From NCBI GenBank assembly GCA_037074705.1, contig CM073596.1, positions 12,766,501 through 12,830,500 on the forward strand: DNA of 64,000 nt, read 5' to 3'. The notes under the pieces were generated by a model that did not search any database, was not told the origin of the DNA, and saw nothing but the letters and a program-made list of their open reading frames with translations. Position 1 is the first letter of the stretch; each line of letters begins with the position of its first letter. This document shows positions 44,411 through 57,440 of this stretch, in pieces. Both the position numbers and the translations under genes were made by a program. The stretch is from Zhengitettix transpicula (Eukaryota > Arthropoda > Insecta > Orthoptera > Tetrigidae).

Positions 44411-46953
44411 CATTGTAATATTTTCTGTAGCATGTATGGTAAGTCGTCAATGACTTTTTGTTGTCGCGACTATAAATAATTATTTCTTAAAAAACATTAA
44501 CGCTTATAATGTTCACAAAAACTTTTTAATAAATTCTCGGGAAACAAATATTTCTTATTCTACAAATTTTCCGTCGAAAAATATGTAAATCCGATATAGC
44601 AATTGTTGACGTCGTTAATAAACTACTAATCCAATTACACGGAGACCTTCCTTCTTAGTTGAAGTTGCCTGTAGTTTGAGCCTAGAGTTTGTGGATATGT
44701 GAAAGATAGAGAGAGGGTGTATTTACCGAGAGAAGACGCTTGAACGAGCAGGCGAAGCGAGGTAACACTTCATGCATAAGGAATGCGGACGACGTGGCGA
44801 AGAAGAGATTCGCAGTCGGGGAGAGCCTAGCTCATCGGAGCATCAATTTCTATTCACAAGGGGTGAATGATGCGTCGCGGCTAATGAATTAATCAAGGCG
44901 GCTAAAACCCCGGGATCTTGCTTGTCAGGGAAGTCTCCTCGCAGGTCCGTGGCCGTTAAACGGTCCTCATGAAGCACGAAGTCATCGGGGAAAGTCGTCG
45001 CCATTATCCGAGACGATTCGCCCGTAACAGTGTTGAGACAAAACGTTGTTTTTTAGTTTTACGTTGCGAGTCGACTGCCTTCTTCTTATACGAAAGCGTA
45101 AAATACGTTGTAAAGGGGAGAAATTTCTAGAAAAATGATGGGCTTAATTCCACAGACTACCCACCAGCTCACTTAAATCAGGACGAGGAAATGTCAAGGG
45201 AAATGAATTTTACCCGTGAAACTGCGTTATCATAACGGACGGCTATTCATCTTTGTTACATATAACTAGAATCAAACAACAATTCCTATCATTGTACAGT
45301 TGAAAAAGTCAAATCGTCTTAGGCTTATTTATAATTAGGGTGGTTACAAAAAACTGAAACAAATGTAATAACAATTAAAAATTCTATTTTTGATATTAAT
45401 TATAAATTTAATTTTAATTAAACATATATCGATATAAGTTAATTATTTCGTGGTAATAAACCATTACTATTCTGGCATGGTTGAAACGTGTGTACAAATC
45501 GCACGTCAGAATATCATAAATTATAATTCAACTATAGACTTGAAGAGAACTAAAACAGAGATAAAACGTCATGTATTATGTTTTAAATATAATCATCAAT
45601 TTTTCTGGCCTAATAGACTGCAGGCTTTTAACTTTCATTCTTCACATTTTAAATTTTTATAAGAATACATGATTACAGCGAAATTTGGACAGCTAATTTA
45701 AACAATCGCTGGAAGTAATTACGTGTTTAATATGCGACAGATTCAAACTGGGGGCTATTTGAATTAATAAATAATTTAATTTTTTAAAAAAATAAATGTT
45801 ATGAGAGTTTGAATTATGTTTATATTGTTTCTATATTACAGATTTTTAATACCTAACCATGTCCAAAGATTATAAAAGTATTGTAACTGTATATTCTAAA
45901 CGTAGTTGATGTATATATATATATATAAATAAATAAATATATATATATATATACATATATTGTAGTATACAATTTAAAGGAAACCATCACGATGTGGTGC
46001 AAATTAATGTAATAAATTAATAATGACTTGGTAAATTAAATAATTTACACAATTAAATTTTAAATACATTACATGAATTACAAATTATATTTAGTTGGAT
46101 TTTGTTCATAACTTTTACATAAAATGCCACAGCTTTATTTAAATTCTTAAAATTATCATGGCCCCTTTTTGGGCTTACAACAGTTATAGTATTTAGCAAT
46201 TATAACCGAATTAAAGAAAAACAAAAAGTTAAAAAATAATTAATTAAATTTACAAGAGGAATGTTAACATAAGAAACGTCTATAAAAATCTGAAGAAATT
46301 TGATGAAATTTTAAGAAATCTAAATAAATCTAAAGTTTTCTGAAGGTATGCAATTTTTTACTTGGTTTACAATTAAAACTTCGTACGTACCAAATCATCA
46401 GAGCTGCTGTCATAAAACACTACTTATTCACTTCACTAACCATTTAAAAGGATTCTATTTAACATGCCATGGTATGTCAATGTTCACAACTACGTCAGCA
46501 CAACAAAATAGATTTCCACGTACCTACAGTCAATAAAGTCTGTAACTTTTTCATATTTCAAATCAAACTGCAGCCGATATTCCTTCTACAAATTTTCCGT
46601 CCAAGATCTACCAGCACAAGTCTCGAACCAACCTGCCTTGTTCAGCTCCCTTTGTACAGACTGGACTCAACTTCACTGTTTCACTTCATATCGCCAGCTG
46701 ACCATTTTACTGTTTCATTTAATAGGCGGGCTGAACTCGACCACTACTGGCCCGTTCCCCATTACAGAATCGTCATGACCACCATCGGTCGACCTCCGTT
46801 GCGGACTGGAGACAATACTCAACTCTCGTCAAAACTATTCAACACTCCACATTCTTACGCAATGCTGACTGTTGTCTATAATGTATCGCTGACAATATAA
46901 ATATTCGAGTAATTATAAAAAAATTCCTTCTATTATACTCATTGGTGGTCATC

Positions 46954-46987
<34 letters not shown>

Positions 46988-47560
46988 ATGTATAATACTA
47001 TTATAAACATGTTTGGTAAAATTGTCTTATTGACCTGTCTATTTTACAAACTTTTTCATGAATATATAACAGTGCTTGTAACGCGTTATTAATAGAAATT
47101 TTATGTAATATGACTAATGTGTGTTAGGCAAATCCTAATATAAATCTTTGATTCTACCTAAGTTTTTTTTTGATGCAATACTTTTTTTTAATTTGACTTC
47201 ACTGTTAATTTCATACATATTTTCGAATGAAATTTCCGAATAAGTTTTGATATCAAGAGTTCAATTCCAGATGAGCGGAACCGTTGTTATATAAATAGGA
47301 AACTGTTTGAGTTAGTATGTAATTCGTATGTAGACAAATGTAAATTTAATTATATTTCGTAGATAAGAAACAAATATTTCAAGAATTACGTTCAAAATAG
47401 GGACAGTGTAAAATATCGACTGGTGTGGGCCATGTTTTAAAAAAATTCGTAGAAACATTTTTCCCTCCGCATACATCGGTATTTGAATAAGTTCAAAACT
47501 GTAGAAGAAGTCCAAATATGTGAATGAAACGTTGTTTTGAAATACTTTATGTTTTAACGC
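44411..47560. other. Unique region with an island at 44.64-45.06 kb
   Basis: 44640-45060 is GC-richer unique sequence containing GAATTAATCAAGG-like sites and no long frame. 45060-46580 is AT-rich, with an interrupted TA tract at 45911-45960. 46580-46900 is a modestly GC-rich block with a 143-codon plus frame (46469-46900), low-complexity Ser/Thr/Leu and no domain. A (TA)n microsatellite lies at about 46957-46984. No gene is supported. Confidence 0.45.
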
Positions 47561-47564
47561 GTCG

Positions 47565-48186
47565 ACAGATTTCAACAAAAATTGGCACACTTTATCTTGA
47601 AAACACGAGAAACGATACTGTGCGGGTGAGAAAGCCCTAGCTTAAATAGGGAAAGAAATATAATTAAAAATTGTGTTAAATTAAAACGCACCAAGATAAC
47701 ATGACGTCACAGCACACGTCAGAGAGACGTTACTACGCGACGATACTGCACAAAAAAGTAAATAGTTCCTTTTTTCGTAATGAAATAAAGCAGAAATATT
47801 TTTATTGATGAAAAATTATAGTTTTATCCAGAAATACTCCATGGAATGATAATAAAAAACAACGCGAAAGATTATACGATCTGTTGAACTAATTTCCTTT
47901 TAAATAACTTGACTTTTAAATGACTGACATGGCATAAATATGGCACGTACCATTATTTTGCCCAATTTTGTGTGTACTGGAGGAAACTCAGAATGATGGT
48001 AAAATCAATACCTAATATTTGTTATCACTATAATTTAATTTAATGTTAATGTGCTAAAACTGACGAATTGTTTCATGTGATATTCTTGAAAATTTTTGGT
48101 TAAAAGTGTACGTCATTATAATTTCAGATGCTTGATTATAAATGTGTAAAGAACGGGTACCCACGCAATGCTGGGCACTCGGTTAG
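47565..48186 (+). mobile_element. Helitron-like element, family B copy 4, 5' end lost
   Basis: It shares AACACGAGAAACGATACTGT, TGACGTCA (47702-47709), AGAGACGTTACTACGCGACG and AATACTCCATGGAATGATAA with the other family B copies. It ends GCTGGGCACTCGGTTAG with a T after it. The expected TCTATA-type 5' end is absent; similarity begins around AACGCGTCGACAGATT. Confidence 0.7.
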
Positions 48187-49010
48187 TAATTAATACATTT
48201 TTGGCTTATTTACAATTGGTTTTTTTTATCTTTGTTTTTCTTACAGCAATATTAAATTATAATGTTCGTGGCTGTTAATTTAAGTCACAAAAATCTAGTT
48301 CTCATTAATGACGCAGCTTCAATCGAGGAATGGTGAATAACATCCCCCCTTTTTTTTTCTCCGAGACGGAACACACAAGCTCGCGTATTTGCTTGCGTAC
48401 GCGTGTCCATTCGTCAGAGGGAACTTGACACGTGGCCTCCCATCTCATTTCCATGACCAAATAGTAATTATTTCGGGGCAAATACTAAGTTTCGGATGAT
48501 TACGACCCCCAGTGTGCGTTTGTTTTAGCGTCGACATTGGCATTTTGTTTCATATTAGGTGAGCAAATGGAATTTGCCCGACGCGATTGGAATGCGGCGG
48601 GACCCCGCAAATATTGAAGTCCGATTTCATTAATCTTTGAACAGCGATGCAATGTTTTAGCCGCTGTTGCAGAGTTATGGAAGTTTCACTCATTAAAAAA
48701 AAAAATTCCCCCACATTGGTCCAACAGTCACCCCGAACTCGACGCGTGCCAGTGGTAAATATTTAGGTTCTGGATGTAACTTTAGTATTTTATGCATGGT
48801 GAATCGTTTTCGCTACGTTTATTAATGCGGAAAGCACGAAAGTTGCAGCCAATACGAGAGGATTTACATGTTAGAATATTCCACTACGAGATAGAAGTAA
48901 ACGGTTAGGATTAAAGTATGCCGATCTCATTTTTCAAATCAATATTACAATTTATTCCCCCTAGAAACGTGGACTTTTCGTTTCATTATTTCTGACAAAA
49001 CTATTTTTTA
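48187..49010. other. Unique region with a GC-richer island
   Basis: 48290-48860 is a non-repetitive, moderately GC-rich block (the minus-oriented family A pair begins after it). It has no long frame. A poly-T run at 48340-48360 marks its left edge. A regulatory role is only a guess. Confidence 0.4.
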
Positions 49011-49014
49011 TTTT

Positions 49015-49465
49015 TTTTAGGGGAACAGGCTACATGAGGGTAATCCACGTTGGGCAACTCCTCTTTATTAGCATAGGAAGGGATTTGAAAGGGGGATGCG
49101 GAAGCGTAGAGGAAGGTAGCCAAGGGTTAACTAGGGCCCCAGGGCTATATTTTAAGGATCCTACCCGGCATTCGCCTAAAGAAATGCAGGGAAAATCCTA
49201 GAAAAACGTGCATCAGGTAGGTCGGGCATTGGGTACTTGTCCCACGCCCTTCCGATAGCGGGAGAGGAGTTTTCTGTGAGGACGCAACATTCCCTTCTCC
49301 GTGCCTCGACCAGTTTAGGAGGCAGCTGGCCGACTATTCCAATGGGAATTACGGACAACTCTTGCCGTATGCCCAAGGTCTGAGACCCCGGAACATACTC
49401 CTTTCAGAACAGGCCGAGGTGCCTCGGCTTGTGGGAACATTAGTTCAAAAACGGAGAGGAAAAGG
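49015..49465 (-). repeat. Family A copy A9
   Basis: It begins at a poly-T run (49002-49019) and AGGGGAACAGGCTACATGAG, and runs to about 49463, including CAGAACAGGCCGAGGTGCCT. It is followed within 15 bp by the poly-T that starts A10, so A9 and A10 are a tandem dimer. The frame 49176-49376 is a repeat ORF. Confidence 0.87.
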
Positions 49466-49469
49466 AATA

Positions 49470-49845
49470 CTTTTTTTTTTAGGGCAACAGGCTACATGAG
49501 GGTGATCCACATTGGGCAACTCCTCTTTAATAGCATAGGAAGGGATTGGAAGAGGGGATGCGGAAGGGTAGAGGAAGGTAGCCAAGGGTTACTAGGGCCC
49601 CCGGGCTATGGTTTAAGGATCCTACCCGGCATTCGCCTAAAGAAATGCAGGGAAAACCCTAGAAAAACCTGCATCGGGTAGGTCGGGCATTGGGTACTTG
49701 TCCCACGCCCTTCCGATAGCGGGAGAGGAGTTTGCTGTGGGGACGCAGCATTCCCTTCTCCGTGCCTCGACCAGTTTACCCAAAGGTAGCCCCTTCGTAT
49801 CTTTCCTAAAAGGTTCTGCCTGCGAGAGAACATCCCTCGCAGGTT
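49470..49845 (-). repeat. Family A copy A10 (internally deleted)
   Basis: Poly-T (49471-49480), then AGGGCAACAGGCTACATGAG. It is close to A9 up to GACCAGTTTA (about 49778). It then jumps to the head end, where CTGCGAG (49820-49826) and CTCGCAG (49836-49842) form the terminal hairpin. About 110 bp of the usual interior is absent. The frames at 49606-49860 and 49698-49979 are repeat shadows. Confidence 0.86.
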
Positions 49846-51346
49846 CAGACATTTCTGCAATTAAACTTTTTGTAGGAAGTGAAAAGCTGCGATATACTCA
49901 TCAATTAATAAGACCACGGAACCAAGAATTCAGAACACGTCAACGGGTGAAAACCAATCAGAAACATCCGCGTCAATGACAATAAACATGGCGGGTGAAA
50001 CGTTCATTATGTATCAGTCTATATAGCAGCAGAGAAAAAAAATCGATTGTCATCTTTCTATTTAATTAACTTTCATTTAGACAAAATATAATACTCATGT
50101 TTTTGTCTACTTCTCTGACTTGAAAGAATATGCAATAAATTTATTACATAAAGCAACAAATGCTATTGAAAAATTATTTCTGTTTAACAAGACATGTTTG
50201 ATGAATTGCCAAAATTTTATTTTTGCACTCATTATTTTTATTCACACAATAAATATTTTTATCGGTACTAAGCTCGGCTTTTCCATTCCTATTTTAATTT
50301 TTCTGGTTCTTAAGATAATTTTTGTTCCCAACGGTATGGACTATTTAAATAATTTCTCTTCAGAATATCACTGATGGAGTCACTTAATACTTTATTTTAT
50401 TTTCAAAAATCTATTTACTGCGAGCGTAATGAGATCTTTCGTTGGAGCAAAGGTAAGTGACATTGCCACCCTTTGTAGTGCAGCAGGTGCGTCTTAGACG
50501 CCCTCTTTTAAAACTGTCCGATCCGTCCAATGTATACGACGGTCGTTATCCCCGAGACTTGTGAGCCTTTTACCTTGCGAGCTGTTTATTCTTTTGTTTA
50601 CGCTGTTTCGGAATAATGGCTGGCAAAAAAAGAATATGGGGAGGAGAACAATGTACAGAGGGCGATGTAAAGGGGAACAGACACGGAAAAAGTAATAGGA
50701 AGCGAGTAATCGGGAGACGAGGCGTAAGGTGACGGCTAATTGACAAGGGAAGGGATCAGATGCTTCATTTGCATCAATTTCTTTCTCGTTAACTATCCTG
50801 TGCAATTTCCTTCGGCTTGTGTCGCTAAGTAACTTACTGAATTCTTAGGGCAGCTCTGGTAAAACCGAATCTGTGTTAAGGCTCCCAAGAGGTCCACGGA
50901 GATACTTCATTATTACACGTCAATCAACCCCCGAAATGACAGCCCCCGCTCAGAACGGAGGCATTAAATATTCGTAACTGATTGCCAAGGAGCTATTCTC
51001 AATTAATATAAATCGACCTGACTTACGACCATAGTTGGTTAGAAAAATAAAATATCAGAATTACAAATTATATTTTATGCCGTTACTGGAAAAACCACCC
51101 TAGTAGTAGTACAGGTATTATTAAAATAAAAAACACCATTGATACTACAATTTATTTTTCCCAAACGAGTACACTATTATGATAACTATTATGAAGTTAT
51201 TTTTAATATAAATATAAATTTATGCTGTTATAAAAAGTTTTACATGTTTAAGTTTTTAGTTAGTGTGTGTTAAACGTCCAACTTTTAAAGTACATATTAG
51301 CTATATTTTTAAAACTAGAGAGGAAAAAATGTCAAATTTTTGCTTT

Positions 51347-51348
<2 letters not shown>
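49846..51348. other. Unique region with an island at 50.45-51.0 kb
   Basis: 49846-50440 is AT-rich; its 84-codon Ile/Phe-rich plus frame (50120-50374) is probably compositional. 50450-51000 is a GC-richer unique block. 51000-51340 is AT-rich. Nothing encodes a recognised product. Confidence 0.45.

Positions 51349-51349
<1 letters not shown>

Positions 51350-51428
<79 letters not shown>
51350..51428. repeat. Compound (TC)n(TA)n microsatellite
   Basis: (TC)n to about 51386 followed by (TA)n to about 51428. It overlaps the 5' end of the Helitron-like element that starts at about 51385. Confidence 0.95.
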
Positions 51429-51431
<3 letters not shown>

Positions 51432-52192
51432 GAATTGCTGTTCGTTAGTCTCACTAAAACTCGAGAACGGCTGAACGGATTTATCTTATCTTAGTCTTGA
51501 AATGTTTGTGGAGGTCTAGGGAAGGTTTAAAAGGCGAGAAAAAATCGAATAATTTCCTGGAAAACCCTAAAAACAGCCCTTTTCTATTTCCCATACAAAC
51601 GTTTTCTAAATAAAATACAAATCTACACCAGTCGAGTAATTTTCACCAAATTTCGTACACCTGTTCTTTGCGACCAGGAAACAAACACTGTTGGGGTGAG
51701 ACGCGTCTTCCACCCCCAGAAGCGGGGGTGGAAATATTTAAACATACTAAAACAGCCGATATTTGAGTCGGATAAATATTTTTAGGGGTCAAAGATATTG
51801 ATAGTGTTTCTACCAATGTTATCTGAATACAATTTTCATCCCCTACGCCCTGTGAAAAGGACACCCTTCGGGTTTGGGGTGGAGATGCTTTACAGTAAAA
51901 TAACGCGAATACAACCGAGATTGGAGTCAAATCAAAGGTTATGGAAGTCACTGTGTTTAGTTACGACATTCAAATTGGCATTTACCCCTCAGATGCAGGG
52001 GTAGCGGGGTGCAAATTTTGGAACATGCAAACACGGCAGATATTTGCGCTGAAGAAATATTTTTCAGAATTAATTATATTGATTAGGGTTCGAGTAGCGT
52101 TACTTAAAAATTGCGCAAAAGCAGCCGAAATTGGAGTCATATCGGGGGTTATAGATAAATGACATCTCGGGCAACGCCGGGCACCCAGCTAG
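51385..52192 (+). mobile_element. Helitron-like element, family C, near full-length
   Basis: The 5' end is TCTATATA (51385), then GAATTGCTGTTCGTTAGTCT and CTCGAGAACGGCTGAACGGA, a 5' region widespread in arthropod genomes. The 3' end is CGGGCAACGCCGGGCACCC then AGCTAG (52192) with host T next. There is no Rep or helicase, so it is non-autonomous. The body has two CC(T)G...GGTTATGGA-like segments also present at 34.0-34.37 kb. The 3' end abuts the next tandem array exactly. Confidence 0.78.
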
Positions 52193-53345
52193 TAAGTCTA
52201 TAAAAATAATATAAATGTACCAAGTTTATTATGACCAAATATTTATCCATAGTTCTTGCACGTCTTAAAATAAATTTGTTTAATTACTGACTCCACAGAC
52301 TGTCTTCTGTTCTTCTTCACTATTAAACATATAAATAGTTATTTGTTAGAATTTTTTATAAACATTTTCAAAGAACTAATGCAATTAGCTTTTTTTTTCA
52401 GGAGAGTCGGTAAAAAAAATTCGGAATTCGAGTCAATTAAAGCAACAACAGAGTCTACCTCCTCTTATACCAGATCACACCCCATTACAATGTTGTACAA
52501 TTATTTTTAAGTGTTATTGAACCAGTATCCTGATCGAATATTAAAAATATCTCGTCTTCCGAATATCGGCGGAGTCAAAATTTTGCTTTTATAAGTCTAT
52601 ATAAAATAATATAAATGTACCAAGTTTATTATGATCCATAGCTCCACTTATACCGTTTTATTACAGACTTGAGAAACTTTATACTGTCTTTACTTTCTTC
52701 TTCACTATTAAACATATAAATCGGTATTTATTAGAATTTTTTATAAACATTTTTGAAAAACTAATGCAAATAACTTTTTTTTCCTTGGAGATTCGGTTAA
52801 AAAAATTCGTAATTCGAGTCAATTAAAGCAACAACACAGTCTAACTCCACTCATACCTGATCACACCCCATTCCAATGTTGTACAATTATCTTTTAAGTG
52901 TTATCGAACCAGCATCATGTTTCGAATATTAAAAATATTCCGGCTCCGAATATCGGCGGAGTCAAATTTTGCTTTTATAAGTCTATATGTAATATAAATG
53001 TACCAAGTTTATTATGATCCATAGCTCTACCATGTCGTAAAATAAATTCGTTTAATTACAGACTTCACAAACTTTAGACTGTCTTCACTTTCTTCTTCAC
53101 TATTAAACATATCAATCGGTATTTATTAGAATTTTTAATAAACATTTTCGAAGAACTCATGCAAATAACTTTTTTTTTCAGGAGATTCGGTTAAAAAAAT
53201 TCGGAATTCGAGTCAATTAAAGCAAGCCTCCACTTATACCAGATCACACCCCATTCCAATGTTGTACAATTATCTTTTAAGTGTTATCGAACCAGCATTA
53301 TGTTTCGAATATTAAAAATATCTCGGATTTCGAATATCAGCGAAA
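52193..53345. repeat. Tandem array, three ~390-bp units
   Basis: TAAATGTACCAAGTTTATTA starts units near 52211, 52612 and 52997. Each unit also has CTTCTTCACTATTAAACATA, CGAGTCAATTAAAGCAACA, CCCCATTCCAATGTTGTAC and a TTTCGAATATTAAAAATAT-type tail. Units differ by point changes and small indels only. It begins directly at the 3' end of the Helitron-like element and has no coding content. Confidence 0.9.
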
Positions 53346-54374
53346 ATTTTTGTATTGCTAACAACTGATTTTTTGACAGTGTTTCACTCAAGTGAGCGCT
53401 GCTTTAATTATCTGTAATGTGGTTGTAACGCCCTTGTGAGTTGTAAAATTAACCAGAGTGGTTCTGTATTGGTTTCCAAAATTAGTTGATAATAACAAAA
53501 TTTCATAATTTATACACTGAAAATTTTCATCGGAATTTGCTTTCTGAGTGTGGGGGTTATAAATTTTTCCCTGATTGTGATCAAGTAAATGAACTAGATT
53601 GAAAATATTTTTGTGTAATTAAGAAATTTACAAAGGGAAGGGAGGGGGGTTGATAAACGATGTATCGTTACAGCGAAGAATATCGAACATGGAACCGTGA
53701 ATGTTCCGCAAAAATATGGAAGCCTACTTCATCCCTTGGCTTCAGGGGAGTGAGAAGCCATTATTGAGATAAACCTTTGTCGCACAATGCTCGAGCGAGC
53801 AATGTCTATATAGCGGGGAACAGGAGAGGAGAGGGTGTTGTTAGGTGCGGGGAGGGAGGGGGGTGAGATTTGTGCGTACCAACTTTTGCCAGAATGAAGT
53901 GAGTTGGACATCAATCAGCCTTGTCGCCGGCAGATGTTATCTTCCCCTGGCAAACTTCTCCCTAATTACCTCTCTCCTCCCCCTCCCACAAAAGACGTGG
54001 CAACAATCAAACGCTTTGCGACAAACGTGATTTAAGCTTGAACCTAGAAATTTGCGAATTTTCACGTGGAACTGTTTATCTACCTACTGAAATGTACCTA
54101 TAAGATTACGTATGGTGCTCATAACAATTCAGAGATTTGATCTTAATGAAATCCAGTTTAAATTGAAGATTAATAACCATACAAGAAAATACTAAAGAAA
54201 TGCTCCAGATTACATAGCATTTGTAACTCTAATGGAACAGTAAATGAAGAGATATAGTTTTCATTTACGGTATAAATAAAAATAAATAAAAGCACGCATG
54301 AAAAAATATAAATAATATTCGAATAATTTGAAAAGAATAGAATTTTAACAATTATTTTCCAGTTCGTGGCAAAA
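53346..54374. other. Unique region with a GC-richer patch at 53.69-54.03 kb
   Basis: The 53690-54030 patch contains a purine-rich run, CTCCTCCCCCTCCC, and short frames on both strands without domains. The rest is AT-rich. Confidence 0.45.
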
Positions 54375-54920
54375 TATATATAATAAAAAAGGATGTATAT
54401 TTGTATGTATGTATTTACGTTGATTTCTATACAAATTTAAAAGCGTGGATAGATTGCAAAAAAAAATTGGTACAAAACTCGAAAAACAGTATTGTGGGGG
54501 TGAGAAACCCCAAGAATAAATGTGAAAAGAATTATAATTAAAAATGTGATCATTAAGTGTTAAATTACTGCCCGCCAAAATACCATGACGTCACGTGAGA
54601 GAGAGAGAAACGTTACTACGCGACAGACAAAGGAAATAGTTCCTTTTTTCGTAATGAAATGCAGCAGAAATATTTTCATTAAATAAAAAGTATAATTTTA
54701 TCCAGAAATACTCCATAAAAAACAATACGAAATACTTTAGGATCCTTGCGGAAAATGTAAGTTAATTTTCGGGCCATTTTAGTGACTCAAATAAAGAAAT
54801 AAAGCAATATCATTCATTGTATTTTATAGATGTTTCCGGAACTAGGAACACTTAGATCAATCACTTCTTGACTAAATATTAATATATAATTAAATACTTT
54901 TACGTGTTTATATTAAAAAG
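54375..54920 (+). mobile_element. Helitron-like element, family B copy 5, 3'-truncated
   Basis: TATATAATAAAAAAGGATGT, AAGCGTGGATAGATTGCAA and TGACGTCA (54586-54593) match copy 3 closely. The CCCAGCTAG 3' end is missing; similarity stops after TTAAATACTTTTACGTGTTT. Confidence 0.72.
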
Positions 54921-57440
54921 TAAAATTATATGTACTTTGATATATAATTATGACGTTTATCAATGCTTGAAATTTAATTTATTTTCCCTACAAGCAACCC
55001 CTGCCCCTGCACACCGGGTTGCATACATCGAAATTAATTGCAAAAGAGTCTCAATGTCAAAGGAGGAACTAGAGGGAAACTTAAACATTAACCATTAGTA
55101 TTGTAATATTTTTAAATAATTTCCGTTTCCGGGTAATGTATTCATTTTTAATATTTTCATATGAAATATTATTTTTTTCGAAAGAAAATTTAAGAAATAA
55201 AAAGTAGTAAAATAGTCGTTTAAACATAAAAACTGTATTTAGTTATAAAAATCGCAGATATAATTCGCTAAAGTGCTGCTAACTTGTAATTAAAAGTATG
55301 GAATGTGTAAGGAAATATAAATAAGACATTCCAGAATTAAAGTTGTCCCCGGTCATGAACGAAAGGACAATTACGTTGTATCCACTTATTTCAAGAATTT
55401 CAAGGAAACTGTTTTACATTAGGCACTGTGGGGTTTTATGTTTTGTCACGTAATTTGTGTCAGACGTCAAGAGCAGACAGAAGTATGGTCGGCTACATGA
55501 AATAAACGTCCTTGTGTAGCCGGAGAAGACGAGTATTCCACGGAACCAGACAATTACACATTTCAGTCCAACATCTGCTCGAGGATTTGCTGCAAAAAGC
55601 TGCTCTCGAAGGTCGAGAATGCTGCTGGTGCGATTTACGGTCCACCGCCAGATGGCTCCGCGATATCTCCTCCAGTAATTGATTCAGACTCTCGGGGGAC
55701 CATCGTGGATCAAAATAGTTTACAGTTCAAATCAGGAAGGTTGTGATCGTGAAATAGATATCATCCGGAGATTCTCATGAACGGCGACTGTCAAATTTTC
55801 AATCCAATAGATTATCATATAGTGAAAATCAATTTAAATCCTAAATTTAACCAAATTAATCAATGTGTCGTATCAGTTCGATTTAAAATCCTTCTATTTT
55901 TTTTGGAGGGTTCATTTTACTTAGGTGAATCGAGAGCGAAATGACTCACAGCGGGCTCAGATAAATGAACTGAACGTCGCATTTTAGTTACGCGTTAATT
56001 ATTGAAGTCGTGCGTGACTTCAATTGGTGATATCGGTTGTTTTACGTAATTACTACTGTAGTACGATTTTAATTGTCTATTTTGCCGTTTGATTTAGCCC
56101 GTAACCGTCAGCCTAATTTTTCAATTCCGATTCGATAATGGTTTATTAGAATAAAATGCGATTATATGCTATTTTGATTCGCGCAGTGTGTGGCATTTGT
56201 TTGGACTCGTAATAAAAATTCGTTGAAATTATATTTCCGAAGGATTGCCCTTTGTTAACTTGTCGTTATCATCCTGTTAGAAATTTTAATTTTGTTTATA
56301 CCATTTTTTATTGTTTTCCTACTGTTAATACAATTCAGGCGACATAAAATTTCGTACGAAAACAATAGCTTTCTTGCTTTTATTGTCAACTGTACATATT
56401 TTTTATTTAAAATTATTCCTTATAAATAAATTTTCATCATTTGGTTTTTCAGGGACTTTCCACATCATATTAATCTGTTGTAACATTAAATTCCTCATGA
56501 TAATGTCCAAAAACGGTTATTTTCATCTTAAATAAATGCAGTAATGATCACTTGAATATCCGGAAAATGATATAAAAGGACTTTTATTTGTTCCGATCAA
56601 TTTACGAAACACCCACTACGTCAGTTAAACGACTCCCTCAGTCAAATTTCTCAAAATATAATGCTGCTCCAATCGCTTTCTGAACGACGATTAAACATTT
56701 ATATCCACGCTGCTGTTGAGGTAAACAACGATAATAAGCGAATTGATCGATTTGGCATCAGTCATGATCAATGAAAAACCTTAGTATATAAAATTTTCTT
56801 TATATGGAACAAACGTTAATTTCTTAAATGATGCATATAAAATTGAATAACAGATTTATCAATATTTATTGAATTTATTATTATATAATACTACTTTATC
56901 TCCCGGACATTTTTGGCAATGTTTTGTTTCTTTGTAAGTGTTTAGCGCTCATGACGAGTTCTACAATGTCAGAGTAAGCATTTGTCTTTAAATGTTTCCC
57001 TGTATTGTGTCTGTACATGGCCAAATTTAGTAATTCAATATAAAGTAAACAGGCACGAAAATATCCATCAAAGATAATAATACAACATTATGGAAATAAT
57101 ATGTAAAGGACAAATTCTGCTGAATAAATGTAAAATCTAGCACTTGTACATTTTGAACCACTACCACATTATTAATTACTACGTGTTTCGAATTAATATA
57201 TTTGTTATAATGCGCTTTTATAGATTTTATACTTATATATAACATTTCAATTTGCTGCACAAATCACTGATTTCAAAGTCGTCGGTTCATGTTATCCATT
57301 TATTTACGAAAAATATTAGTCGACTCAGCTTTCTTAGATACATTTATGCATGAAATACAATATTTTAAATGTATTTAATGAATTTGAAAGTCAATAAACA
57401 TACCTTGAAAATGCATAAAGAGAATAATGGATGACTGAAT
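54921..57440. other. Unique region with an island at 55.4-56.1 kb
   Basis: 55400-56100 is the GC-richer block here. Its minus strand has an open stretch of about 73 codons (55716-55497) without a start and with no recognised family. 56100-57440 is AT-rich and featureless. Confidence 0.45.

Noticed and set aside
46469..46900. 143-codon plus ORF
   Set aside because: No motif and an overlapping alternative frame; the Ser/Thr/Leu-rich peptide matches no family known to me.
50120..50374. Membrane protein-like ORF rich in Ile and Phe
   Set aside because: The hydrophobicity follows from T-rich AT-biased sequence, and there is no flanking gene structure.
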